Positions 1 through 8,776 of a DNA stretch of 64,000 bases are shown here, in pieces. Both the position numbers and the translations under genes were made by a program. Source of the stretch: GCA-002708315 sp963676635 (GTDB lineage Bacteria > Bacteroidota > Bacteroidia > Bacteroidales > F082); the NCBI GenBank assembly GCA_963676635.1, contig OY781105.1, forward strand, positions 62,001 to 126,000, in the 5' to 3' direction. The notes below the pieces were generated by a model, which did not search any database, was not told the DNA's origin, and was given only the letters and a program-made list of their open reading frames with translations. Every line of letters starts with the position of its first letter. The stretch's first letter is position 1.

Positions 1-3000
1 ATCTTGTTGGGAAAAGGGTTCAAATATTATCTTTTGTTTTTCTTTTGGGATTCCTGTGCCAGTGTCAGCTACATCAATAACCATATCAAATGTATCCTTT
101 CTAACATGTGACGAGTCAACAAAAACATCAATGCTTCCTTTTTCAGTAAACTTGATGGCATTACCAATAAGGTTTATTAGTATTTGTCTTAGTCGTGTTT
201 CATCGGTTATGAAATTTATTGGTACAATATCAGAAATGCTACAATTATAATTAAGTGATTTTTTCTCTATTCTATCATGGAAAGTTATCTTAAGGTCATC
301 CATAAACTCAATAAGATTTATTTCCTGATAGTCGAGATTCATCTCTCCTGACTCAATTTTTGATAAATCCAGAATATTATTGAGAATGCCTAATAATGCT
401 TTACTGTTTCGGTAAATAATATCAACCTGTTTAATGCTTTCATCTGGCAGAGGTTGTTTTAATAATATTTCAGAAAAGCCAAGTATGGAATTCATAGGCG
501 TTCTGATTTCATGACTCATATTAGCCAAGAAGTTACTTTTTGTTTTGTTAGCAATTTCTGCATCTCTTTTTGCGATAACCAGATTTTGCTCAAACCTGTT
601 CTTTTCTTCAAGATTTACTAATATTTCTGTGAATAATTTAAGTGTAGCAATCTCATTGTCTGTATAGAGATGCTCTTTGTTCACTGAGTCAAATCCCACA
701 AAGCCAATAAGCTGATTATTAAGAAACATGGGAATGGAAAGTAAACTCTTTATTCCTTGCATTTCAAGTATCTTTTTTAGTTCCTGATTTTCAAGTTCTG
801 ATACCTGTGGAATTAATATATTTTTATTTTGCTTATGAGATATAACCCATCCTTCAAGTTCTTTTGTTGGGACATCCTGTAGGTTATCTTTTTGTGGTAC
901 TATATTCGCATTGCACCATTCATAGGTGTTGGAAGTAAATTCAATATTCTGATCATAGGCAAAAACATATACCCTGTCTGCTTCTACAAATCTGCCTATT
1001 TTCTCAAGACCAGCATTTATAAGTTTATCTTTACTTTCTAATCTTGCATTGATATAATTATTGGATATTTCCAGAAGCATCTTTGTTAAATTGGATTGCT
1101 TCTCAAGGCTGTTCCTAATTTCAGTTATTTCACTAATATCCTGAAGCACATTAATCGATGCTTCAACATTGTAATATTTAACCCTGCTGACAGATAATAA
1201 ACATGTTTTATGCTTGCCATTAGCAGTTTTAATAGTAATTTCTCTGTTACTTATTGCTCCATGTTCTGACAGCATTTCACGCACACTAAATAAATCTTTG
1301 ATGTTGACGATAAAATCCATTATATTATCTACAAATAAATTTTTATCTGTTATTTCTACTAGTTGAAGAGTGGCATCATTGTATCTTATTATATCTGGTG
1401 AATCACGCTTTATTACAATAGTAGGCATAGGGCTTGAATCGATAATTAAATCTGTTACTCTTTGTGATTCTTCAATTTCTTTTTGAAGTTTCTTTGTTTT
1501 TGAGATATCAATTATACTGATTATCATTCTTCTTTCACCAAAAAAGTCAGAAATATTACCTGAGTAAGATACCCATACTACTTCCCCGGATTTTTGTTTA
1601 ACTAATTGCAACTCAATATTTGAAACATACCCGTTTGCTTCAATCTCTTTCATTATATTTGGGATTGATTCTTTTGAGTAATGTAGCATGGAAGCTTTAA
1701 AGCCTTGGATTTTATCATTATTTATTTCAAGAAGATTTGTTGCATAATTATTAATATATTCAGCTTCTGCAGTTTCTATTTTTCCAATAATAACACCTAC
1801 TGGCATTATTTTTAGTATCCGTTCAAAGGTTTCTTTGCTTTTTTTCAGCTGATTTTCATATAATTTTAATTTATTAATGTCTACATTTGTTCCAATCATT
1901 CTTACAGGCTCATCTTTTTTATCGTATTCTATTATTTTCCCTCTGTCAAGTACCCACCTGTAGTTTTTCGATTTATCTAAAACACGATGTTCACTTAAAT
2001 AATAGTCAGTTAATCCCTTTAGATGATCTTTTATTTTATTGAATACACCATCAATGTCTTCAGGATGAATCTTATTTTTCCATTCATTAATATCATTGCC
2101 AATCTCATCAACTTCATAACCAAGCATTCTTTTCCATTTATCAGAAAAGTAAAAGCTGTTATTAGTAATATTCCAATCCCATATGCCAATATTTCCTGTT
2201 TCCAGAGATGTTTCCAGTCGTATTTGACTTTCTTTTAAATCACTAATAAGTTTTTTCTCATTTGTAATGTCATCCTTAATTGCAACTAAATTGATAATCT
2301 TTTCTTTATCATCAAAAATTGGTGAAATAATAGAACGTTCGTAAAATATGCTACCGTCTTTTTTCTTGTTTACGAATTCTCCTCTCCATGTTTTTCCCTT
2401 GAGTACGGTACTCCATAATTCTTTATAAGTTGAACGTGGTGTAAGGTTAGATTTTAATATGTTTGGATTATTACCTATTACTTCTGCTTCACAGTAGCCT
2501 GTTATATCACAAAAGCTATTATTTACATACTCAATATTGGCTTTTGTGTCAGTTATGACGATACTTGCTAAACTACTGTCCACTGCTTTCTTAAATTTTT
2601 CAATATCTATTACTTTCTCCTTTACCAGATCTTCGAGTTTATGTTGATATTTAAGTAACTCTGAATTTGTTTCTTCAAGTTTTGCATTAATTTTTTTTAG
2701 ATTTTCTTCATCTTCCTTATGTTCTGTGATATCCTGAACTACCCCCAATATAATGAAATCTCTGTCATCTAATATCAGTAGCTTGTTAATGATCCATTTG
2801 ATTTTATTGTCAGATGTTTTAATTCTAATAATATTAGTAGACTCCTGTTTGTTTTCGATAGCATTGGTAAATGCAGTATTCATTGATTGAAGGTCGTCGT
2901 TATGAGTAGCTTTCTTAAGAAAATCCAAATCAATGTTTGTTTCCCGATCAACAGTAAATAGGTTATAAGTTTCATCTGAGCATAGAAACTTCCCTGTACT

Positions 3001-4239
3001 AATATTATACTGCCAGGAGCTTAATCCCATTAGTTTTGATGCATCTTTAAGTATTAATTCTTGTTCTTTTAATTTTAACTCTTTAGTTTTCTTTTCCGTA
3101 ATATCAAGAACGACAGCACTTACTTTAAGAATTCCATCTTTTCTTTCTATTTCTTTTACAAAATAGTTTACATATATATAATTCCCTTTCTTTTGCCTGA
3201 GCCTGAATTCTACATCATATTTGTTTTTCTTCCCGTTAATAAACTTTGCAATCTCGTTGTTTATAAAATCTCTATCATTAGGATGAATGGTCGTTCTTAT
3301 AAGTTCAAGATAATCTTTACCTTTGGGGAAATCTTCTTTTGTATATCCGAAAATTTCTGCGAATCCACTATTTATTATAAAATTATCATCGAATGGATAA
3401 TTATACACTGCAATACCGGCATTTGCATTGTCGGTCATAAATGAAAGTAAATCACTTTTCTCTTCTAATTCCCTTATTAGCTTTTTGTTTTCAGTAACAT
3501 CTTCTTTTATGGCAAAATATGATGAAACTTCGCCATTCTCATTTTTAATTGGTGAAAGAATAGCTCTTTCGTTGTATAATTCACCATTTTTTCTCTTGTT
3601 AATAAATTCTCCTCTCCACACCTTACCTTTCGTAAGGGTTTCCCACATGTCAACGTAAATCTTCGGATCAGTTAAGTCTGATTGCAGTACTCTGGGGTTA
3701 TTTCCTAATAATTCTACTTTTGTATAGCCTGTTGCTTTGCACATGGCATTGTTAACATAAGTAAGGTTTGCATCAATGTCAGAGATTGCGATGGAAACAG
3801 GGCTTTGTTCAATAATGTTTGCCAGAGAGTCTTTCAATCCTGTTGAAAGTCTGTTGCTTGCCCGGTATCCTATTGTATATCCACTTTTATCTTTTACAAA
3901 TTTACCCTGCTGCTCAACATACTTTACTTCTCCGTTTCTTGAAATAACACCAAAATATATGGGCTTATACCCTTTGTTTATATCCGGGTTATCAATGAAT
4001 CTTTTAAAATTATCAAGATCAATGGGATGAATTATTTTTAATAATGATTTAATATCCCCAAGGATATGGTCTGTATTATAGCCTGTAATCTCTTCAAATT
4101 TTGGAGAATTGTATACTATTTCACCATTATTGTTAATGAAGTACTCCCAGTCGAATGTGTTGTCAAGCAGGCATTTATAGTACTCAGCTTGCTCATTTAA
4201 TTTGGCCTTTTCTGATGTGGTATCATTGTCTTTTGCCAT
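1..4239 (-). CDS. Multi-PAS/GAF sensor histidine kinase, 3' end outside window
   Basis: Open from the ATG at 4239 to the left edge, giving 1,413 codons. I read about eight PAS domains in tandem, then a GAF domain, a HisKA domain with the H-box MSHEIRTPMN (phospho-accepting H1243) and the start of a HATPase_c domain (N-box LIGNAIKFTE, G1 box ADTGTGIP, then IFEPF close to the edge). The second and fifth PAS repeats are near duplicates of each other (ITGY/ATGY, then W..E(F)NK+K.G). I saw no N-terminal signal or membrane segment, so it is probably cytosolic and senses internal redox or ligand cues. The C-terminus, possibly with REC domains, lies outside. The input signal cannot be deduced. The start is chosen because no longer in-frame ATG exists and the PAS series begins about 15 residues in. 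Confidence 0.93.
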   Translation of the reverse strand, partial: MAKDNDTTSEKAKLNEQAEYYKCLLDNTFDWEYFINNNGEIVYNSPKFEEITGYNTDHILGDIKSLLKIIHPIDLDNFKRFIDNPDINKGYKPIYFGVISRNGEVKYVEQQGKFVKDKSGYTIGYRASNRLSTGLKDSLANIIEQSPVSIAISDIDANLTYVNNAMCKATGYTKVELLGNNPRVLQSDLTDPKIYVDMWETLTKGKVWRGEFINKRKNGELYNERAILSPIKNENGEVSSYFAIKEDVTENKKLIRELEEKSDLLSFMTDNANAGIAVYNYPFDDNFIINSGFAEIFGYTKEDFPKGKDYLELIRTTIHPNDRDFINNEIAKFINGKKNKYDVEFRLRQKKGNYIYVNYFVKEIERKDGILKVSAVVLDITEKKTKELKLKEQELILKDASKLMGLSSWQYNISTGKFLCSDETYNLFTVDRETNIDLDFLKKATHNDDLQSMNTAFTNAIENKQESTNIIRIKTSDNKIKWIINKLLILDDRDFIILGVVQDITEHKEDEENLKKINAKLEETNSELLKYQHKLEDLVKEKVIDIEKFKKAVDSSLASIVITDTKANIEYVNNSFCDITGYCEAEVIGNNPNILKSNLTPRSTYKELWSTVLKGKTWRGEFVNKKKDGSIFYERSIISPIFDDKEKIINLVAIKDDITNEKKLISDLKESQIRLETSLETGNIGIWDWNITNNSFYFSDKWKRMLGYEVDEIGNDINEWKNKIHPEDIDGVFNKIKDHLKGLTDYYLSEHRVLDKSKNYRWVLDRGKIIEYDKKDEPVRMIGTNVDINKLKLYENQLKKSKETFERILKIMPVGVIIGKIETAEAEYINNYATNLLEINNDKIQGFKASMLHYSKESIPNIMKEIEANGYVSNIELQLVKQKSGEVVWVSYSGNISDFFGERRMIISIIDISKTKKLQKEIEESQRVTDLIIDSSPMPTIVIKRDSPDIIRYNDATLQLVEITDKNLFVDNIMDFIVNIKDLFSVREMLSEHGAISNREITIKTANGKHKTCLLSVSRVKYYNVEASINVLQDISEITEIRNSLEKQSNLTKMLLEISNNYINARLESKDKLINAGLEKIGRFVEADRVYVFAYDQNIEFTSNTYEWCNANIVPQKDNLQDVPTKELEGWVISHKQNKNILIPQVSELENQELKKILEMQGIKSLLSIPMFLNNQLIGFVGFDSVNKEHLYTDNEIATLKLFTEILVNLEEKNRFEQNLVIAKRDAEIANKTKSNFLANMSHEIRTPMNSILGFSEILLKQPLPDESIKQVDIIYRNSKALLGILNNILDLSKIESGEMNLDYQEINLIEFMDDLKITFHDRIEKKSLNYNCSISDIVPINFITDETRLRQILINLIGNAIKFTEKGSIDVFVDSSHVRKDTFDMVIDVADTGTGIPKEKQKIIFEPFSQQD

Positions 4240-4263
4240 ATCTTATATATTAAAGTAGCAATT

Positions 4264-4311
4264 ATTTGTATATAATCTTAGTAGTTCTAAAAAGTGATCT
4301 AATATACAAAT
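4264..4311. repeat. Inverted repeat upstream of kinase gene
   Basis: Arms ATTTGTATAT (4264-4273) and ATATACAAAT (4302-4311) are perfect reverse complements separated by 28 bp, lying 25-72 bp upstream of the minus-strand kinase start. This could be an operator or a stem-loop in its 5' UTR. The rest of 4240-4552 is AT-rich, and I saw no convincing TAnnTTTG promoter or other feature in it. Confidence 0.4.
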
Positions 4312-4552
4312 AAATTGGAAACATGGTGTTTTTATCACTTTTTGCATATTTATCACTGAATTTATTTATATCATTTTATTTTGTTAAATATTTGCTAATC
4401 AAATTTAATTTAGAATGATTCCAGATAAATAGGCGTATACTTGCATACCCTAATTTTGGGAAAACAAATATTTTATGCTACTTAATTCTAAATTCAGTTA
4501 ACAATGAGTTGACAATAAATTCTATTTCCGTACTACTTTAAAATTTAATGAA

Positions 4553-5635
4553 ATGAAAATGATTAAAAAATTACACAAATTAAGTTTTTCTTTACTATTT
4601 ATAGCAATGGCTGTGTTGGTTGTTTCATCATGTGATAAAAATGATGATGATACAGTTCAAAAAAAGGAAGTTGAAATTCAGGAAGCCAAAAAAGATGTTG
4701 TTGCTTCTGCTGAGCATATGGGTATATGTTATGGTCCGTATCACAAAAGTGGTCAGGCACCGGGTACTAGTATCCCAACTGACCAAATTGAGAGTGATTT
4801 GTCTGTGATAGCTAACCACTTCGACTTCATACGAACTTATACTGTTGCTGATAATATGGATAAGGTTGTTGAAGTTGCTGCATCGAAAAATCTGCAGGTT
4901 GCAGTGGGTGTTCATTGTTATCCTGATGCGCAGGGTGGAGCTGCCAGTACAAAAGCTGATATTGATAAGGCTGTAAACGCTGCTAAGAATAATGAGTCGA
5001 CAGTATTGTGTATTATTGTCGGTAACGAAACAACTCTGAATAAAGGCACTAATCCTAACTATGTTGATCCTGCTGTTGTAGCGGGCTACATGGATTATGC
5101 AAAGTCAAAAATGGTTGAAGCCGGTATTAAAATGCCTGTTACTTCTTGCTTGTCTGCTGGCGGTGCTGATGTTAACTCTCCTGAATATGCTCCTCAGATT
5201 CTTGAAAAATGCAGAGACCTGAATTCCGAAGAACATCGTATTATCATGATGAATATTTATCCGTTTTACGGACAGGTGGCTACTAATAATATTACACCTG
5301 GTGATATCTCAGGTAATATGCAATGGTCCTTTGATAACCAGGGGATAAGAGCTGCTGAGTCAAATTATGGACTTTCTGTTATTATTGGTGAGATTGGCTG
5401 GCCTACTGGCGGTAATAATTCTTACCAGAGTGTGGCAAACGCTCAGATTAACTTTAAAACTACTCTCGACTGGATTAATGGTCACAATATTTACAACCAG
5501 GCTTATAATACTTTCTGGTTTGAAATGTTTGATGAACCCTGGAAATATAATGAACCTCTTGGAGCTGGTACTCACTGGGGTTTGTATGATAGTAATAGCC
5601 AAACTCCAAAGTTTGCTATTCCTCCGTTGCTTTAA
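4553..5635 (+). CDS. GH17-family beta-1,3-glucanase lipoprotein
   Basis: A 360-residue protein with a short N-terminal hydrophobic stretch and a lipobox-like VVSSC (lipidated C27), so it is probably an outer-membrane or surface lipoprotein. The rest matches the (beta/alpha)8 glycosyl hydrolase family 17 fold: an early MGICYGPYHKSGQAPG segment, acid/base E159 in the VGNE motif, nucleophile E280 in IGEIGWPT, and a late FWFEMFDEPWK segment. GH17 enzymes hydrolyse or transglycosylate beta-1,3-glucans such as laminarin, which fits a polysaccharide-using marine Bacteroidota. Substrate preference is inferred from the family only. A strong hairpin follows the stop codon. It is upstream of two lipoprotein serine hydrolases, but the terminator argues against a single operon. 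Confidence 0.88.
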   Translation: MKMIKKLHKLSFSLLFIAMAVLVVSSCDKNDDDTVQKKEVEIQEAKKDVVASAEHMGICYGPYHKSGQAPGTSIPTDQIESDLSVIANHFDFIRTYTVADNMDKVVEVAASKNLQVAVGVHCYPDAQGGAASTKADIDKAVNAAKNNESTVLCIIVGNETTLNKGTNPNYVDPAVVAGYMDYAKSKMVEAGIKMPVTSCLSAGGADVNSPEYAPQILEKCRDLNSEEHRIIMMNIYPFYGQVATNNITPGDISGNMQWSFDNQGIRAAESNYGLSVIIGEIGWPTGGNNSYQSVANAQINFKTTLDWINGHNIYNQAYNTFWFEMFDEPWKYNEPLGAGTHWGLYDSNSQTPKFAIPPLL

Positions 5636-5665
5636 GATTAATTCGAAATAAGTATATTGTTTTGT

Positions 5666-5703
5666 AAAGAATCTTTGCCCTTTCTACTGGCGAAGGTTCT
5701 TTG
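5666..5703 (+). terminator. Rho-independent terminator after GH17 gene
   Basis: AAAGAATCTTTGCC and GGCGAAGGTTCTTT pair across a 9-10 nt loop with one mismatch or bulge and are followed by GCTTTT. It starts 30 bp after the GH17 stop and lies 41 bp before the next start codon. Confidence 0.75.
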
Positions 5704-5743
5704 CTTTTGGTTGAAAGGGTTATTAATTTTATTCTAAAGACAA

Positions 5744-6982
5744 ATGAATTATATGAACAGAGTTATTATCATTATTTCTATTGTTATGTTGTTTATTAGC
5801 TCTTGCAAGAAGAGTGATGATCCGGTTAACGATAATGCCATTGATTATCAGACAGAGCTACAAAAAATTGTGGACGATAACTGGACTAAGTTTATTGATG
5901 GCAGAGATGGTGTACCGGGTGGATATGCTTTACAGATTATGTCTCCGCATGGGGATTTCTTTGTTAGCACAGGCGGACTAAATGAAGCTACAAATGAAAC
6001 ACATTTCAGAGCTGCAAGTACTACTAAAATGTTTACGGCAGCGGCTGTTATGTTATTGCACCAAAGAGAAAAGCTGAATATTTATGACTTTGTAACTGAT
6101 ACAATTCCTGAGACTTCAATCACTTACCTGCCTGCTACCGATGAATTTAATATTCCTTTTAAGGATCAGATTACCATAAAACAGCTATTGCAACACAGGG
6201 CGGGTTTGTACGATCTTATAAATCAGGATGTTCCTGATGATGTTGATAAGCCTTATGCGGGTTATAGATATGTTGACTATGTTGAGGAGGTTCTGGCTGA
6301 GCCTTTTCATACTTTTACTATCAATGAAATGGCTGCAGTGATTGCCGATAACCAGCTTTATAACAGTGCTCCTGATGTGCAGTTCTATTATTCGGATACG
6401 GGTATGTCGTTATTGGCTTTTATTGTTGAAAGGGTTACCGGTGCTAAATTCGAAAACTTCCTTACTGATAACCTTCTTGTGCCTAATGGTCTGAACAATA
6501 CTACTTTTCCTTCAAGCGGCGATGATGTGGTTATGCCTTCACCTTTTGCTTCGGGGTATGTGTATTTGGATGGGCAGGTGTATGACTTTACTGAGCAGAA
6601 TGTTTCAATGAGTGTTGGCGAAGGTAATGTGGTTACTACTCCTAAAGATTTGGCTACATGGGTTTCGAAATTGTATTCCGGTAAGGCTGGTATTGATTAT
6701 AAAAATGTCAGATATCTTATGATGGATTGTTTGCCGACTTATGAAGTGCATCAGTATTATGGTTTTGGTACTGTTTTTACAGATGATCTGGGCTATGGAC
6801 ATAATGGTGCTAAAACAGGATACTTTACTTCTACAAGGTATAATCCGGATAATGGTGTTACTTACGTGATTTATTCAAATGTTTGGGACTTTGAATCGAT
6901 GGAGTTTGATTTGATGACTCAGGTTATTGATATGTATGGTGTTGCTTATGAGGCAATGGAACTTATGGGTGGGGAGGAATGA
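5744..6982 (+). CDS. Serine beta-lactamase / D-Ala-D-Ala carboxypeptidase-like lipoprotein
   Basis: A 412-residue lipoprotein (FISSC, C21) with a beta-lactamase/transpeptidase-like domain over most of its length. Visible motifs are SxxK as S92-T-T-K95, a YSD triad where class C enzymes normally have YxN, and the HNG motif (KTG equivalent) near residue 350. Known relatives are penicillin-binding-like D-aminopeptidases, carboxypeptidases and esterases, so substrate assignment is not safe: peptidoglycan peptide or ester hydrolysis are both possible. It is probably anchored at the periplasmic or outer face of the outer membrane. A paralogue of the same length follows at 7090. A second ATG three codons downstream (M4) is an alternative start. 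Confidence 0.8.
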   Translation: MNYMNRVIIIISIVMLFISSCKKSDDPVNDNAIDYQTELQKIVDDNWTKFIDGRDGVPGGYALQIMSPHGDFFVSTGGLNEATNETHFRAASTTKMFTAAAVMLLHQREKLNIYDFVTDTIPETSITYLPATDEFNIPFKDQITIKQLLQHRAGLYDLINQDVPDDVDKPYAGYRYVDYVEEVLAEPFHTFTINEMAAVIADNQLYNSAPDVQFYYSDTGMSLLAFIVERVTGAKFENFLTDNLLVPNGLNNTTFPSSGDDVVMPSPFASGYVYLDGQVYDFTEQNVSMSVGEGNVVTTPKDLATWVSKLYSGKAGIDYKNVRYLMMDCLPTYEVHQYYGFGTVFTDDLGYGHNGAKTGYFTSTRYNPDNGVTYVIYSNVWDFESMEFDLMTQVIDMYGVAYEAMELMGGEE

Positions 6983-7062
6983 CTGGAGGGACTGAAGGGA
7001 CTGAAGGGACTTGAGGGACTGGGAGAGAGGTGAGAGATGAGAGATGAGTTGGGAAATGAAAA
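6983..7062. repeat. Short purine-rich tandem repeats
   Basis: Immediately after the stop, a 9-bp unit close to GGGACTGAA is repeated about four times, followed by GAGAGATGA-type units. This is simple-sequence, non-coding material in the 107-bp gap between the two serine hydrolase genes. Confidence 0.7.
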
Positions 7063-7089
7063 ATGAATAATTAAAAATATGATTGACGA

Positions 7090-8328
7090 ATGAAGAAAAT
7101 AATTGGTTTAATTTTGATTATGAGTGCTGTTGTTGTTTCTTGTAAAAAGGAAAATACTAACACGCCAACTCAGCAACAAATTATTAGTGATAGTCTGGAT
7201 GTTGTGCGTGTGAGCATAGGGGAGGAGACCGGCAACGTGGTGCCAAGTTTGAGTGTATATATCCAAACACCTGATGAAACTTTGTTTGTTACCAGTCAGG
7301 CTGAAGGCGAGACTCCGCAAACTGCCGACACATATTTCAGGTTTGCCAGCAACTCTAAAAATTTCACATCCACTGCCATATTAAATATGTATGAAGAGGG
7401 ATGGCTCGATATTTATAGCGCTATTACTGATACTATTCCAGATACTGATGTTACTTATGTTCCTGATACCCCTCAATGGAATATTCCTTTCAAAAGCCAG
7501 ATTACAATAGAAAGATTATTGCAGCATGGCGCTGGTGTTTATGATGTTGATAACGACCCTGTTCCGGATTGTGATGGGATGTCATATACTGAATATACTA
7601 TGGCTAGCAATCCCAATCATCAGTTTGAAGTTGATGAATTGGTGGAACAGCTGGGTAAGTATGATCTCTATTATTGGGAGCCGGGAGAAGATTATCATTA
7701 TAGCAATACTGGATATAGTATTCTTAGCGAGATAATTGCAAGAGTGTACACAGAAAAGTCGGGATCAATTAAGACATTTAAGGATTATCTTTATGATTTT
7801 ATATATGGCCATGAGGCTATTGTGCCTTTAAGCGTTGGTTTCCCTGATTTGGCAACAGAACAGGAACTGCCCGATCCTCATGCTATTGGCAATACTTTCT
7901 TTCCTGCCAATGAAGGTGGTGATGTTCAATATAATGCAACAAATGTTAGCGCTCATGTTGCCGAAGGTAATGGCTATGGTACATTTATTGAGTTAAATAA
8001 GTATGTTCGGTCGTTAATGACGGGCAATAATGTTCTGGAGCCTTCTACTATTGAATTAATGCAGACAGACTATGGTCCGGGGAGCAGTAGCTACGGACTG
8101 GGATGTATAACGTTTACTGATATGGGGTATGGTCATAACGGAGAGATAAGAGGCTACCTGAGTATAATGGCTTATGATCCGGAGTATGATGTTTCTATGG
8201 TAGTGATGATGAATGCAGTAAACTATACTTCAGAAGAAAATTACCTTACCAACTTTAAAGGAATGTATATGGGAGCCTGGAAGGTGAGAGAGATGATGGG
8301 GCTTTCTTATCAGAGTTTTAAGTTTTAA
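7090..8328 (+). CDS. Serine beta-lactamase / D-Ala-D-Ala carboxypeptidase-like lipoprotein (paralogue)
   Basis: A 412-residue lipoprotein (VVVSC lipobox) and clear paralogue of the preceding gene, sharing the order of segments (ITDTIP, FKSQITIERLLQH, YGHNG). Catalytic motifs are complete: S87-N-S-K90 as SxxK, YSN in HYSNTGYSIL, and HNG as the third motif. It differs from its neighbour by having the canonical YSN rather than YSD. It is probably an outer-membrane-anchored hydrolase acting on peptidoglycan peptides, D-amino-acid peptides or esters; the sequence does not say which. The two genes look like a local duplication that has since diverged. Confidence 0.8.
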   Translation: MKKIIGLILIMSAVVVSCKKENTNTPTQQQIISDSLDVVRVSIGEETGNVVPSLSVYIQTPDETLFVTSQAEGETPQTADTYFRFASNSKNFTSTAILNMYEEGWLDIYSAITDTIPDTDVTYVPDTPQWNIPFKSQITIERLLQHGAGVYDVDNDPVPDCDGMSYTEYTMASNPNHQFEVDELVEQLGKYDLYYWEPGEDYHYSNTGYSILSEIIARVYTEKSGSIKTFKDYLYDFIYGHEAIVPLSVGFPDLATEQELPDPHAIGNTFFPANEGGDVQYNATNVSAHVAEGNGYGTFIELNKYVRSLMTGNNVLEPSTIELMQTDYGPGSSSYGLGCITFTDMGYGHNGEIRGYLSIMAYDPEYDVSMVVMMNAVNYTSEENYLTNFKGMYMGAWKVREMMGLSYQSFKF

Positions 8329-8463
8329 GTTTTAAATATTAAGTTATAAGTTATAAGTTTTAAGTTATAAGGTGGGGCTGTTCAGGGGATTTGCGGTATT
8401 ATTTATTGTTTATTTTTCTATCTTGTCATTTGTTTCTTGTCTCTTCATAAATTGCTTATTCTG
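8329..8463. other. Intergenic: degenerate AAGTTATAAG repeats, then featureless DNA
   Basis: From 8329 to about 8372 variants of AAGTTATAAG/AAGTTTTAAG recur about five times directly after the stop. From there to the phased array at 8464 I see no gene or terminator. Confidence 0.6.
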
Positions 8464-8690
8464 ACTTGAGTGATTGACATTTTCATACGTATGAAACCTG
8501 ATTTTTATACGTATGAAAACCGATTATAATACGTATGAAAACCGATTATGATACGTATGAAAATCAATTATGATACGTATGAAACGCTCAACTGATAGCT
8601 ATGAGTTTGGCAACTGATAGCTATGAGTTTGGCAACTGATAGCTATGAGATGAGCAACTGATAGCTATTAGTTATGCAACTGATAGCTAT
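8464..8690. repeat. 22-bp phased array of dyad cores (array 1)
   Basis: Five copies of the 8-bp palindrome ATACGTAT start at 8485, 8507, 8529, 8551 and 8573. Without losing register, five copies of a different palindrome, ATAGCTAT, start at 8595, 8617, 8639, 8661 and 8683. All nine intervals are exactly 22 bp. One unit earlier in the same phase (8464-8469) is ACTTGA. Within each block the spacers are similar (GAAAACCGATTATG-like, then GAGTTTGGCAACTG-like) but differ between blocks. It is not a CRISPR array: the repeats are too short and there are no unique spacers. Function is unknown; it lies between the stops of two convergent transcription units. 8691-8776 has nothing else visible. Confidence 0.85.
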
Positions 8691-8776
8691 GAGTTAAGCA
8701 TTATATAAAGAGGAATTTACTAATACCTAAAGTAGGATTGATTAAGGGGACTGTATGAAATTGGTCTCAACAAAGA

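Noticed and set aside
8464..8690. 22-bp array as a CRISPR
   Set aside because: The repeated part is too short, there are no unique spacers, spacers are similar inside a block, and there are no cas genes in the window.
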